DNA of 42,577 bases from positions 1 through 42,577 of the forward strand of contig JAQWBM010000014.1 of assembly GCA_028706405.1 (NCBI GenBank). Reading direction: 5' to 3'. Numbering within the stretch: position 1 is the stretch's first letter; every line of letters starts with the position of its first letter. This stretch comes from Eubacteriales bacterium. Its GTDB lineage: Bacteria > Bacillota > Clostridia > Peptostreptococcales > Anaerovoracaceae. The position numbers and the translations under genes were made by a program. Under the pieces are notes generated by a model that ran no database searches, was not told the DNA's origin, and saw only the letters and a program-made list of their open reading frames with translations. Positions 24,222-33,371 of the stretch are shown in pieces.

Positions 24222-25094
24222 ATGGTAAAAAAAGTGTTAATTACCGGCGGCAGCGGGATGCTTGGAGCACATGTTATCGGAAGCGGAAACAATCAAACCG
24301 AGTGGTATTCCATCAGCAGAGCAGATAATCAAAACTATAAAGCGGATTTTACCCCGGTCGTATATGATCTTGCTGAGTCCGATGAGATCCCTGTTCTGGA
24401 AGGACTGGATGCCATTGTTCATTGCGCAAATTCCCGTTATTACAAAGAATTTGACCGCTATGCCCATGACATATTTAATGTAAACATCATGTCAACTTTT
24501 AAATTGCTGGAATACGGTAAAAAACTAAATATAAAAAAATTTGTATATATTTCCACCGGAGGAGTCTACGACTTATCTGCAAAGACAATCGATGAAAAAA
24601 CCAGCGTGCTTATAAATGGACCCGAATTTTACTCCGGAAGCAAGCTTTGTGCGGAGATTATGGTCAACAGCTACAGAAAGTATTTTAATGTTACGATATT
24701 GCGCATGTTTTTCCCATACGGCAAAGGGCAGAATCAACAAAATCTTTTTCCCGGACTGATCAGAAAAATCAAAAGCGGTGAGGAAGTGGTCTTGCATGGA
24801 AGCAATACCGGCATTAAACTCAACCCAATCTACTCTGAGGATGCTGCCGGAGCGGTTGTTAAAGCGATTGACTTAGAAGGGAATCATGTAATCAATGTGG
24901 GCGGGGATGAAATTTTAAGCATCAGAGATATTTGCGGTATCATCGGAAAAAAACTGGATAAACCAGTCAATTATAGATACGATAAGCTCCCTGCAGCACA
25001 GCAAACCTTAGTCTGCGATATAAGCTTAATGAAAAAGTTATTAATTACTCCAAAATACAGATTTAAAGATAAAATTGAAACGCTATTGATTTAA
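24222..25094 (+). CDS. SDR nucleotide-sugar epimerase/reductase, copy 2
   Basis: About 290 aa, starting at ATG 24222 with AAAAAAGGTG upstream; the ATG at 24183 is inside the preceding gene. It carries GGSGMLGAH (cofactor site), VYISTGGVYD and FYSGSKLCAE (YxxxK). The protein is shorter than typical 4-epimerases, which suits a reductase or a small epimerase. It probably acts after the preceding SDR protein in making the same sugar nucleotide, but the product is not identifiable. It is followed 14 bases later by a glycosyltransferase. Confidence 0.82.
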   Translation: MVKKVLITGGSGMLGAHVIGSGNNQTEWYSISRADNQNYKADFTPVVYDLAESDEIPVLEGLDAIVHCANSRYYKEFDRYAHDIFNVNIMSTFKLLEYGKKLNIKKFVYISTGGVYDLSAKTIDEKTSVLINGPEFYSGSKLCAEIMVNSYRKYFNVTILRMFFPYGKGQNQQNLFPGLIRKIKSGEEVVLHGSNTGIKLNPIYSEDAAGAVVKAIDLEGNHVINVGGDEILSIRDICGIIGKKLDKPVNYRYDKLPAAQQTLVCDISLMKKLLITPKYRFKDKIETLLI

Positions 25095-25108
25095 TAAGGA
25101 ATTGAAAG

Positions 25109-26275
25109 ATGCATAAGATATTGTTTTATGGGAATTTATGTAACCTGGGATATAATTTTGCAAAAGCAGTCAACGATGCCGGCAGGTCTGATCTTTATGC
25201 TGAATTTTTAATTTCCAGCCAGGATATGGAAATGATGAATCCATCAAACCCCATTTGGGAGGATGAAGAAATAAGATTTCATTTACCTGAATGGATATTG
25301 GTTTCAAGAGAAAAAAAGCTCAGGAGAAGAGGACCACTGAGAACAGTTTTTTCATTGATTTTTAATTACCGGAATTGCAGAATGCAATTTTCAAAAAAAG
25401 ATATTGTTTTCAGCTCAACACTGATGAACATATGGGCAATGCTGTGTGCAAAAAAATATGTAGCAATGACAACCGGATCAGACATCGTTGAGCTAGCCCA
25501 TCAGAAAAGCATATTGGGTAAAATTTATTTGAATTCCTTAAAAAAAGCATCCTGTATTGGTCTGTTGAACACGAATCACATCGATCACGCAAAACAATTA
25601 GGCTTAGACAATTATCGATTCATTCCTTTTGCGATTGATACCGCCAAGTACAAACCAGATAAAAATAAACCCAGATCCGACAAAATCATAATCCTCCATT
25701 CTTCTGCATTGGATTGGGTTGAGTCGGATATCAGACCTGATAACGTGAAAAAGAATGATATATTTTTTAAAGGATTCGCAAAATTTATAAAAACTGTTGA
25801 ACAAGAAATCGCAAACAGAATAAATGTCATTGTTTTGGAGTTTGGAAAAGATATATTGGAAACAAAGGAATTAATCTTACAATTAGGAATAAATGATAAA
25901 ATTATTTATTTACCAAAATGCTCAAAAAGCGAATTGATAGATAAATACTGTAAAGCGGACATCGTTGTAGATCAATTTGCCGTGGGTGCGTTCGGCTTGA
26001 ATGCGCTGGAAGCAATGGCTGGAGGAAGCATTGTGTTAACCTATCTTGAAGAGAATAACGCTTTAGAATGTTATGGTGATTTACCACCAATACTTAACTG
26101 CAGAACTGAAGAAGATGTTTGCAATGCTTTAGCAAGAATAGCGTCTAACAGCTTTTCTGAATTGGCGGATATGAAAAAAAAGGCTCAGGATTGGGTTATA
26201 AAGCATCACGATTACCGGAATGTTGTTCCGATTATTTCAGATATAATAAAAAGAACATTGCCGATCAATCATTAG
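25109..26275 (+). CDS. GT4-like glycosyltransferase A
   Basis: A 388-aa protein of GT-B appearance. The C-terminal half has KADIVVDQFAVGAFGLNALEAMAGGSIVLTYLE (near 285-318), matching the EX7E-like donor site of GT4 enzymes, followed by the IASN-containing C-terminal helix region. No signal peptide; likely cytoplasmic, acting at the inner face of the membrane on a lipid-linked acceptor. The SD AAGGA is correctly placed. The N-terminal acceptor half is unusual in sequence, and donor and acceptor are unknown. Confidence 0.78.
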   Translation: MHKILFYGNLCNLGYNFAKAVNDAGRSDLYAEFLISSQDMEMMNPSNPIWEDEEIRFHLPEWILVSREKKLRRRGPLRTVFSLIFNYRNCRMQFSKKDIVFSSTLMNIWAMLCAKKYVAMTTGSDIVELAHQKSILGKIYLNSLKKASCIGLLNTNHIDHAKQLGLDNYRFIPFAIDTAKYKPDKNKPRSDKIIILHSSALDWVESDIRPDNVKKNDIFFKGFAKFIKTVEQEIANRINVIVLEFGKDILETKELILQLGINDKIIYLPKCSKSELIDKYCKADIVVDQFAVGAFGLNALEAMAGGSIVLTYLEENNALECYGDLPPILNCRTEEDVCNALARIASNSFSELADMKKKAQDWVIKHHDYRNVVPIISDIIKRTLPINH

Positions 26276-26331
26276 AAACTCCTACACGACTTGTTTTATT
26301 TTACAATAATAGTTTTTTGGGGAAAAGACAG

Positions 26332-27387
26332 ATGATACTAAGAGAATATATTAAAAACAGCCCTCCCAATTGGGATTCTGATTTAAAAGACAGGGGCGAT
26401 TTATTGCAAACAACATATTGGGCGGCTGTGCTGCATAAGCTCGACAAATCCCTTCCGATTTTTCTGGAATTGTATGATGGCAGTAAAAAAATCGCGCAAT
26501 TGCTCGTATTTCATTGTATTCCCTGGGACAGAAGCCGGCAGGAAATGCGAAAAGATTTGGTTGGCAGGGTCATGAGAAAAGGATATCTCAGAGTTTATGG
26601 AGCGCCGGTATTTTTTTATGAAGAAGAAGTTCTTATTAACAGCGGAACCGGACAAATCATTGAATGGATGGAAAGCTATTCCAAAAGCAAAAAATTGCGT
26701 TATATTGATATATCAGGTCATTTCAATCAGAATTTCTGTAACATTGATATTTTGGAATCTTACGAAAAGAAGAAGTGGGCTACTTTATTGGTTGATTTAA
26801 CTGTTGATGAAGATCAGATATGGCGCTCAATTTCCGGAGCTGCCAGAAAATCAGTCAATAAAGCAAAGCGGGAAAAAATATTCATAAAAAAAATCAGCAA
26901 TGTTGAAGAATATATAAATCTATATCTTCAAAATTACAATCAATTTAATGGCAGAGAGACTCTTGAAGCGGATATAGAAAATAATAGAATAATATGGGAA
27001 GAAGACAAAAATCAATACTATCATTATTATGTTGCTCAAAAGGACAACTGTATTATCGGCGTACTGGGGATGTTTGTGTTCAATGGTATAGCCGCAGAGA
27101 TTATGTCGGCTTTAAGTCCGGAAGCCTTTGAAAAGAAACTGCCTGCGCAGGATTTATTACATTGGGAAATGTTTTTAGAGGCGAAACGGATGGGGTGCCA
27201 TACATTTGATCTGGCCGGCATCAACCCCGAACCCAAAACCGCGAAGGAAAACGGGATCAGAAGGTTTAAAGAAAAATGGAACGGGGCGTATGTCGAGTAT
27301 TACAGCTATTCAAAGATAACACAGCCGATTTTAAGAAAAGCATACGTTTTCTATAAGAGAATAAAAAAAGCAAGAGCAAGAGGTTGA
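26332..27387 (+). CDS. FemAB/GNAT-like transferase
   Basis: About 351 aa, starting at ATG 26332 (GGGGA at 26319-26323, eight bases before); the in-frame ATG at 26191 would overlap the previous gene by 85 bases and has no SD. Near residue 165-185 is SISGAARKSVNKAKREKIFI and near 300-325 DLAGINPEPKTAKENGIRRF, both typical of FemA/FemB-like double-GNAT proteins. Known members add amino acids from aminoacyl-tRNA to lipid II side chains, or, in polysaccharide clusters, may modify the glycan. Here the setting favours a role on the surface polymer, for example aminoacylation; that is inference. Confidence 0.75.
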   Translation: MILREYIKNSPPNWDSDLKDRGDLLQTTYWAAVLHKLDKSLPIFLELYDGSKKIAQLLVFHCIPWDRSRQEMRKDLVGRVMRKGYLRVYGAPVFFYEEEVLINSGTGQIIEWMESYSKSKKLRYIDISGHFNQNFCNIDILESYEKKKWATLLVDLTVDEDQIWRSISGAARKSVNKAKREKIFIKKISNVEEYINLYLQNYNQFNGRETLEADIENNRIIWEEDKNQYYHYYVAQKDNCIIGVLGMFVFNGIAAEIMSALSPEAFEKKLPAQDLLHWEMFLEAKRMGCHTFDLAGINPEPKTAKENGIRRFKEKWNGAYVEYYSYSKITQPILRKAYVFYKRIKKARARG

Positions 27388-27390
27388 TTC

Positions 27391-28134
27391 ATGAATGATT
27401 TTAGTTGGATTGATTTTAGCAGCAAAATAAAATCGAGATATCTGACAATTGCTCCGCACATGTGGTGGGGGGATGATTTGGATGTAAGATTCTATTTGAT
27501 AAAACAACTTGCAGCACTAAAAAATAAAAAAATTCTTGATGTCGGCTGCAATATTGGAATCATAATCAGCTTTTTAGACAAATCAAATGATACATACGGG
27601 ATCGATATTAATGAGGAGTGTATCAGTAAGGCGAAAGAATTAAATCCGGCTTCCAATATAACTAAGACATCAATGGACAACCTGGAAATGTATGAAAATG
27701 GATTTTTTGATATAATCATCATGAGTAATGTTTTGCCAGGATTTGACTTTGGCGTGCAAGAAAATAGGGATACTTTTATTTATAAAACGTTTCGTGAGAT
27801 GTCCCGGATATTATCAGACTCAGGCAAAATCTATTTCACCACTCCAAACGGGGAGAGCGTCCATTATAAAAGCAGTAATAAAGTAAATCATAGTTTATTG
27901 AAGAAATATTTTAATGAGACTGAGTTGGCAGGTAAAATAAAAGGATGGAATTCAATTTCACCAATTTGCCCAAAAGGGATGGTAAATTCCAGACTTAAAA
28001 ACAAATATAAATTCATACCGCACAAAGTCCTTTGTAAGTTCAATTTTGTTTGGAATAAATTAATTGCTGATATGGATGAAAAAGTATTGGAATCAAAGTT
28101 TTTTTATGCTGAGCTTTATAAGAAAAAAGCATAA
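27391..28134 (+). CDS. SAM-dependent methyltransferase
   Basis: A 247-aa class I methyltransferase. Motif I is ILDVGCNIGI (near 46-55; an Asn replaces the usual Gly), the acidic residue for the ribose is in YGIDINEE (near 69-76), and motif IV is FDIIIMSNVLPG. It probably methylates a sugar hydroxyl or amine of the repeat unit, since it lies between the FemAB-like gene and a sugar acetyltransferase. Target unknown. The SD AGAGGTTG precedes it, three bases after the upstream stop. Confidence 0.8.
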   Translation: MNDFSWIDFSSKIKSRYLTIAPHMWWGDDLDVRFYLIKQLAALKNKKILDVGCNIGIIISFLDKSNDTYGIDINEECISKAKELNPASNITKTSMDNLEMYENGFFDIIIMSNVLPGFDFGVQENRDTFIYKTFREMSRILSDSGKIYFTTPNGESVHYKSSNKVNHSLLKKYFNETELAGKIKGWNSISPICPKGMVNSRLKNKYKFIPHKVLCKFNFVWNKLIADMDEKVLESKFFYAELYKKKA

Positions 28135-28199
28135 TGATTGATAATCATTCACATTAGTCCAGCAGATTCCAGTCGGATTATATAAATAGGAGAACAAAA

Positions 28200-28775
28200 A
28201 TGAAAAATGGTTTATTCATTCACGAATCCAGTTATATCGATAACCCGGTGTCAATAGGAGACGGTACGAAGATATGGCATTTCAGCCATATAATGAAGAA
28301 TTGTCAGATTGGCTGTGATTGTAATATCGGACAGAACGTTTTTGTTGCTTCAGGTGCAATTATCGGGGACAGGGTAAAGATCCAGAACAATGTTTCTATA
28401 TATGATGGGATAATTTGTGAAGATGACGTATTCTTGGGACCATCTTGCGTATTCACAAATGTCGTCAATCCAAGAAGCTTTATTGAAAGAAAATCAGAAT
28501 ACAGGCAGACCCGGATAAAAAAAGGGGCCAGCATCGGAGCCAACAGTACAATTGTTTGCGGTAATACCATCGGAAAATATGCATTGATCGGCGCTGGGGC
28601 TGTTATAATAAAGGATGTTCCGGATTATGCGATTATGGTTGGCAATCCTGCCAGAATATCAGGCTACGTTTGCGAATGCGGTCAGAAATTAAAATTTAAC
28701 GGCTTGCAGTCTGAGTGTAACGCCTGTAATAAGAGATATTACATAAATGAAAATCAAATAGTAATAACTGAATGA
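28200..28775 (+). CDS. Left-handed beta-helix sugar N-acetyltransferase (WbpD/WlbB-like), copy 2
   Basis: A 191-aa paralogue of the protein at 21700. It has the hexapeptide repeats and KIWHFSHI at residues 24-31, the form seen in WbpD/WlbB, then [13 protein letters not shown] and a zinc-ribbon-like C-terminus (CECGQKL and CNAC). It precedes a UDP-HexNAc 6-dehydrogenase and a WbpB-like oxidoreductase, so it probably N-acetylates the 3-amino group of UDP-GlcNAc(3N)A. The SD AGGAGA is seven bases before the ATG. Confidence 0.88.
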   Translation: MKNGLFIHESSYIDNPVSIGDGTKIWHFSHIMKNCQIGCDCNIGQNVFVASGAIIGDRVKIQNNVSIYDGIICEDDVFLGPSCVFTNVVNPRSFIERKSEYRQTRIKKGASIGANSTIVCGNTIGKYALIGAGAVIIKDVPDYAIMVGNPARISGYVCECGQKLKFNGLQSECNACNKRYYINENQIVITE

Positions 28776-28798
28776 TATTGTTTAATAGGGGGCTCTGA

Positions 28799-30118
28799 TT
28801 GTTGGATTTAAAAGAAGCAATTTTAGAAAAAATAAATAATAAGACAGCAGTTGTCGGAGTAATCGGATTGGGATATGTCGGGCTTCCGCTCTCGGTGGAA
28901 AAGGCGAAAGCAGGATATAAAACCATCGGCTTTGATGTACAGCATAAAAAAGTAAAGGCAGTTAACGAGGGTCTTAACTATATTGGTGATGTTGTTGATG
29001 CTGATCTTGATAAAGTTGTCAAAAGCGGTATGCTGACTGCGACGTCTGATTTTTCCTTTATTAAAAATGTGGATTGTGTCGCGATTTGTGTTCCTACGCC
29101 GTTGGATGTCTATCAGCAGCCCGATATCAGTTATGTTAAATCATCGGCGGAATCGATTGCCGAATTTTTACATGCGGGTATGTTGATTGTACTTGAAAGC
29201 ACTACCTACCCCGGAACCACCGAGGAGCTGCTGCTGACTGTTTTCGAGAAAACGTCCGGTTTGAAGTGTGGGAAAGATTTTTATTTGGCCTTTTCACCGG
29301 AAAGAGTCGATCCGGGCAATTTATTATATAAGACCAAAAATACCCCAAAAGTTGTCGGCGGCGTGGGGAAGGACAGTACGGAGGTTGCTGCGGCACTATA
29401 CAGGAATGTGCTTGAAAGTGAAATATTTGAGGCGTCATCTCCAAAAGTAGCTGAGATGGAGAAGATATTGGAAAATACGTATCGTAACATTAACATTGGA
29501 CTGGCCAATGAAATGGCCATCATTTGCCATAAAATGGGAATCGACGTATGGGAAGTGATTGAAGCCGCCAAAACAAAACCTTATGGATTCCAGGCCTTCT
29601 ATCCCGGACCGGGTCTTGGCGGACACTGTATTCCGCTGGATCCATATTATTTAACCTGGAAGGCACGGGAATATGACTATCACACCAGACTTATTGAGAC
29701 TTCAGGGGAGATCAACAATTATATGCCTCAATATGTGATAGAACGTTCCTATGCGATATTAAACAGAGAGAAAAAAGCGCTCAACGGTTCAAAGATTTTT
29801 ATTCTTGGCGTAGCATATAAACAGGACGTTGATGATTACAGAGAAAGCCCGGCCCTAAAGGTTATAGAAAACTTTGAAAGGGAAGGCGCTCATGTTTTCT
29901 ATCATGATCCATATATTCCAGAATATAAATACAAGGACAAATTACATCGGAGCATAGAATTGACAAAAGAAAATTTGAAATCAGCGGATTTAGTAGTTAT
30001 TACGGCGATGCATACAGTTTTCGACTATGAGTTTATACAAAAAAACTCCAAAATAATATTTGACACAAAAAATGCCATGAAAAACGTCAGCAAAAAACAG
30101 AATATCGAAGTTTTATAG
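28799..30118 (+). CDS. UDP-HexNAc 6-dehydrogenase (WbpA/WecC-type)
   Basis: A 439-aa UDP-sugar dehydrogenase beginning with TTG at 28799 (AGGGGG six bases upstream). It has VIGLGYVGLPLSVE (NAD-binding, 21-34), ESTTYPGTTEE, and GPGLGGHCIPLDPYYL (271-286) with the catalytic Cys at about 277. The family oxidises C6 of UDP-GlcNAc or UDP-ManNAc to the uronic acid. With the WbpB-, WbpD-, WbpE- and 2-epimerase-like genes it completes a UDP-ManNAc(3NAc)A route. Whether the substrate is UDP-GlcNAc (WbpA) or UDP-ManNAc (WecC) cannot be decided by eye. Confidence 0.9.
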   Translation: MLDLKEAILEKINNKTAVVGVIGLGYVGLPLSVEKAKAGYKTIGFDVQHKKVKAVNEGLNYIGDVVDADLDKVVKSGMLTATSDFSFIKNVDCVAICVPTPLDVYQQPDISYVKSSAESIAEFLHAGMLIVLESTTYPGTTEELLLTVFEKTSGLKCGKDFYLAFSPERVDPGNLLYKTKNTPKVVGGVGKDSTEVAAALYRNVLESEIFEASSPKVAEMEKILENTYRNINIGLANEMAIICHKMGIDVWEVIEAAKTKPYGFQAFYPGPGLGGHCIPLDPYYLTWKAREYDYHTRLIETSGEINNYMPQYVIERSYAILNREKKALNGSKIFILGVAYKQDVDDYRESPALKVIENFEREGAHVFYHDPYIPEYKYKDKLHRSIELTKENLKSADLVVITAMHTVFDYEFIQKNSKIIFDTKNAMKNVSKKQNIEVL

Positions 30119-30128
30119 GAGGACTCCC

Positions 30129-31181
30129 ATGAAAAAGCTAAAATTTGCCATTATTGGATGCGGACGTATTTCATACAAGCATGTGGAAGCCCTTGTCAAC
30201 AACTTTCATGAAGCAATCCTTGTTGCTGCTTGTGATGTTATAAAAGAGCGGGCAGAAGAGCAATCGCAGAAATATGAAAAAAGTATCAGGGATCAATATG
30301 GCATTGCTGTAGTGTGCACCGCTTATGATGATTATAAAATTATGATTGCCAATGAAGAGATCGATGTCGTTACGATCGCAACGGAGAGCGGTTATCATGC
30401 GCAGATTTCAATTGAATGCTTGAGACATGGAAAGCATGTTCTTGTTGAAAAGCCCATGGCGATGACGCTTGAAGATGCCGACAGGATGATTGAAATTGCA
30501 GAAAAGAATCATTTGAAATTATGCATTTGCCATCAGAACAGGTTTAACCCCGTTATCCAACTACTGCGAAAAGCAGTTGAAGAGGGTAGATTTGGAAGAA
30601 TCATAAGCGGTACTGCAAGAGTCCTGTGGAATCGGGATGAAAGCTATTATGCGCAGGCGCCTTGGAGAGGAACACGGGCGCTTGATGGCGGCTGCCTGAT
30701 GAATCAATGCATCCATAATATTGATTTGCTTCAATGGATGATTGGAAGCGATGTGGAAAATGTAACTGCAGAATTGGATACATTTTCCCATGATATTGAA
30801 GGGGAAGACTTTGGAGCCCTGCTGATACGCTTTAAAAACAAGGCTATCGGCATTGTGGAAGGAAGCGTTTGTGTATATCCAAAAAATCTGGAGGAGACCT
30901 TAAGCGTTTTCGGTGAAAAAGGTACGGTTGTGATAGGCGGTTTAGCTGTAAGCAACATTAAGACATGGCGCTTTGCCGATGGTAAAGACAGTGAAGAAGA
31001 AATGGCAGGTCAAGGCTGGAAAGATCCCGACTCCGTTTACGGGTATGGGCACACTCCCCTGTTTAAAAATATGATTGATGCGATAAACCATGACAAAGAC
31101 CCATATGTGAATGGAAAAGAAGGCAGAAAGGGACTGGATATTATATTGAGAGCTTATGCTGCAGCTAGGGGTGACACATAG
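30129..31181 (+). CDS. Gfo/Idh/MocA oxidoreductase (WbpB/WlbA-like), copy 2
   Basis: A 350-aa enzyme. The start FAIIGCGRISYKHVEAL has the Rossmann motif with IS-x-x-H as in WlbA; EKP is in LVEKPMAMT, and near residues 175-200 APWRGTRALDGGCLMNQCIHNIDLLQ contains the conserved region of UDP-GlcNAcA 3-dehydrogenases. It would oxidise C3 of UDP-GlcNAcA made by the enzyme just upstream. The SD AGGAGG is nine bases before the ATG and ten bases separate the two genes. Confidence 0.88.
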   Translation: MKKLKFAIIGCGRISYKHVEALVNNFHEAILVAACDVIKERAEEQSQKYEKSIRDQYGIAVVCTAYDDYKIMIANEEIDVVTIATESGYHAQISIECLRHGKHVLVEKPMAMTLEDADRMIEIAEKNHLKLCICHQNRFNPVIQLLRKAVEEGRFGRIISGTARVLWNRDESYYAQAPWRGTRALDGGCLMNQCIHNIDLLQWMIGSDVENVTAELDTFSHDIEGEDFGALLIRFKNKAIGIVEGSVCVYPKNLEETLSVFGEKGTVVIGGLAVSNIKTWRFADGKDSEEEMAGQGWKDPDSVYGYGHTPLFKNMIDAINHDKDPYVNGKEGRKGLDIILRAYAAARGDT

Positions 31182-31242
31182 CATATTTTTTATGATTAAA
31201 GATTAAGCTTGACTTAAAAAAATATTGAGCGGAGATAATCAG

Positions 31243-32394
31243 ATGAATAAAGTAAAAAAAAGGTTAATGGTAATTATTACCGACAGGCTTTCAACAATTG
31301 TTAAAAAAGGTGAGATGACGGAGCGGTATTATAATCCCGGCAATTTATTTGACGAGGTGCACATTTTAATGCTTAACAACGATGTTGTCGATCCGGCAGA
31401 TGTAAAGATAATGGCAGGCACAGCAGATCTTTTCATTTATAATTTGCCGGCAGGAAATGAGTTTTTTGTAAAATCATTTGGTTGGCAGCGCCCCTTAATT
31501 GAAGGGTGGGTCAATGAGGGCATCGATATTGCAAGGGAAATAAATCCGCATTTAATCCGTGTTTATGATAATTTTATTCAAGGATATCTTGCTAAGAGAA
31601 TAAAGGACGAACTGGGGGTCAATTATATTATTTCGCTTCATGGAGTGTGGGATAAAGACGGCTTAATCGGTATACCGAGAAAAATTATGCGGGCATTCAG
31701 AAAAAAACTCGAGATTACCGCGCTTAAAGATGCAAGTGCCGTTATTGCGGTTTATGAACCCATTGTCAGATATGCCAAAAAATACGGAGGCAAAAATGTT
31801 CATTTGATTTACAATGTCATAGCTGGTGATAAGATATCAAAAAAGAAGGACTATGAAATCAAGGATCGCCTCAGGCTGATTACAGTCAACAGACAGTTAA
31901 AAGAGAAAAATCCGGAGAATATTATTAGAGCAATAAAGGATATCGATTGCTATTATTTAATCGTTGGTGATGGTGAATATCATGATTATTTGATACAAGT
32001 GGCCAGGGAGTGCGGATGTGAAAACAAAGTCGAATTTTCTAAAGGGATTCCTAATTCCGAGTTATGCAGCATGCTGAAAGACTTCGATATGATGGTTTCT
32101 CATTGTGATTATTGGGGCATGTCAAAAACCATTATTGAGGCAGCGCATGCAGGCTTGCCGATTATTATCAATAAGCATCCGATAGAACCCATACCGGAAT
32201 ATAAAGGTAATTGGATTTTGCTTTGCGACAATACTCCTGAAGCATACGAAGAAGCGATTTTAAAACTCGCAGAAGATATCGAACTTAGAAAAAGATATGG
32301 GGAAGCCGCTTACGATCATGCAATGAATAATTATAATTCGAATGTGATGGAAGCGCGAGTAGTAGAAATATATAAAGAATTTATGAAAGAGTGA
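31243..32394 (+). CDS. GT4-like glycosyltransferase B
   Basis: A protein of about 383 aa starting at ATG 31243 (CGGAGA seven bases upstream) rather than the TTG at 31225. It has a GT-B layout: RLITVNRQLKEKNPENIIRA (near 210-230) opening the donor domain and WGMSKTIIEAAHAGLPIIIN (near 300-320) as the donor-binding segment. Soluble and cytoplasmic by sequence. It overlaps the first bases of the next frame, though that gene's true start is later. Sugar specificity unknown. Confidence 0.8.
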   Translation: MNKVKKRLMVIITDRLSTIVKKGEMTERYYNPGNLFDEVHILMLNNDVVDPADVKIMAGTADLFIYNLPAGNEFFVKSFGWQRPLIEGWVNEGIDIAREINPHLIRVYDNFIQGYLAKRIKDELGVNYIISLHGVWDKDGLIGIPRKIMRAFRKKLEITALKDASAVIAVYEPIVRYAKKYGGKNVHLIYNVIAGDKISKKKDYEIKDRLRLITVNRQLKEKNPENIIRAIKDIDCYYLIVGDGEYHDYLIQVARECGCENKVEFSKGIPNSELCSMLKDFDMMVSHCDYWGMSKTIIEAAHAGLPIIINKHPIEPIPEYKGNWILLCDNTPEAYEEAILKLAEDIELRKRYGEAAYDHAMNNYNSNVMEARVVEIYKEFMKE

Positions 32395-32414
32395 ATTTCC
32401 GCGGGGGTAAATCA

Positions 32415-33323
32415 TTGAGCAAACTAAAAAAATTCATTAACGAACCGGTAATGGGGTATTATTTTTTGAAAAGCCGATTTAACAGGCAGCAGTTTTTTAA
32501 GAGGTATTTTGATTTAAACAGAAAAAAAGGAATAAATTCAAAATATTTTATTCTTTCATTTGACTGTGATACGCAAGATGATGCGGATGCCGCGGTGATC
32601 CTGCATAGCAGATTGAAAAGCATGGGAATAAAAACCGTTTTTGCTGTGCCTGGTGAACTCTTATTGAAGGCCCGGGAAAAATACAAAAAAATTTTTGCGG
32701 AGGGCGGAGAATTTATAAATCACGGCTATAAGGCCCATACGGAATTCAACCAAGATGCAAATAAATATGAAAGTACTTTTTTCTATGATAAAATTTCAAA
32801 GGAAGCTGTGAGGGAGGATATTCTAAAAGGAGATCAGGCGATTCGAGAGGTCCTTGGAAGTATTCCGAAAGGATTCCGAACGCCCCATTTCGGGACGTTT
32901 CAAAGAAGAAAAGATCTTATGTATTTACACGGCATACTCAAGGAACTGAATTATTCTTTTTCAACATCTACGGTTCCTTACTTTGGATTCAGATACGGAC
33001 TGGCGTTTAAATCCTTTGGATTATTTGAGATACCTGTATCGGGTATGTGGTCCGAGCCATTAAGGATTTTAGATTCTTACAGCTTTTATTATGTGAAATT
33101 CAATAATTACAGCGAAGACGATTATGTTAGAGAAGCAAGGCAGATTGTTCAAATGTTTTCTGGGTCTGATGCCTGCGGTCTTTTAAACTACTACGCTGAT
33201 CCAAACCATGTACATGATAAAGAGTCGTTTTATAAGACTATTGCAGAATTTGCTAAAGTTGGGCAAAGTATAAACTATGAAATCCTGTTAGACAAATTGG
33301 GACAAACAAAAGAAAACAAATGA
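32415..33323 (+). CDS. Polysaccharide-deacetylase-like protein (WbmS-like)
   Basis: About 302 aa from TTG 32415, where GGGGG (32403-32407) is the SD; the GTG at 32391 is upstream of that site. NodB-fold features are SFDCDTQDDADAA near residue 44, FINHGYKAHTEF near residue 100, and FRTPHFGTF near residue 150. The second motif is H-x4-H rather than the usual H-x3-H of CE4 deacetylases, so metal binding may differ. No signal peptide, so it probably acts in the cytoplasm on a lipid-linked or nucleotide-linked sugar. A true deacetylase function is likely but not proven. Confidence 0.72.
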   Translation: MSKLKKFINEPVMGYYFLKSRFNRQQFFKRYFDLNRKKGINSKYFILSFDCDTQDDADAAVILHSRLKSMGIKTVFAVPGELLLKAREKYKKIFAEGGEFINHGYKAHTEFNQDANKYESTFFYDKISKEAVREDILKGDQAIREVLGSIPKGFRTPHFGTFQRRKDLMYLHGILKELNYSFSTSTVPYFGFRYGLAFKSFGLFEIPVSGMWSEPLRILDSYSFYYVKFNNYSEDDYVREARQIVQMFSGSDACGLLNYYADPNHVHDKESFYKTIAEFAKVGQSINYEILLDKLGQTKENK

Positions 33324-33371
33324 TCCGACTTAAATAAAGGCGCTATTTATTAAAGCTTTTAAGAGGTTGAT

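Noticed and set aside
26191..26331. Longer N-terminus for the FemAB-like protein
   Set aside because: Overlaps the previous gene by 85 bases, has no SD, and the extra residues look like the neighbouring frame.
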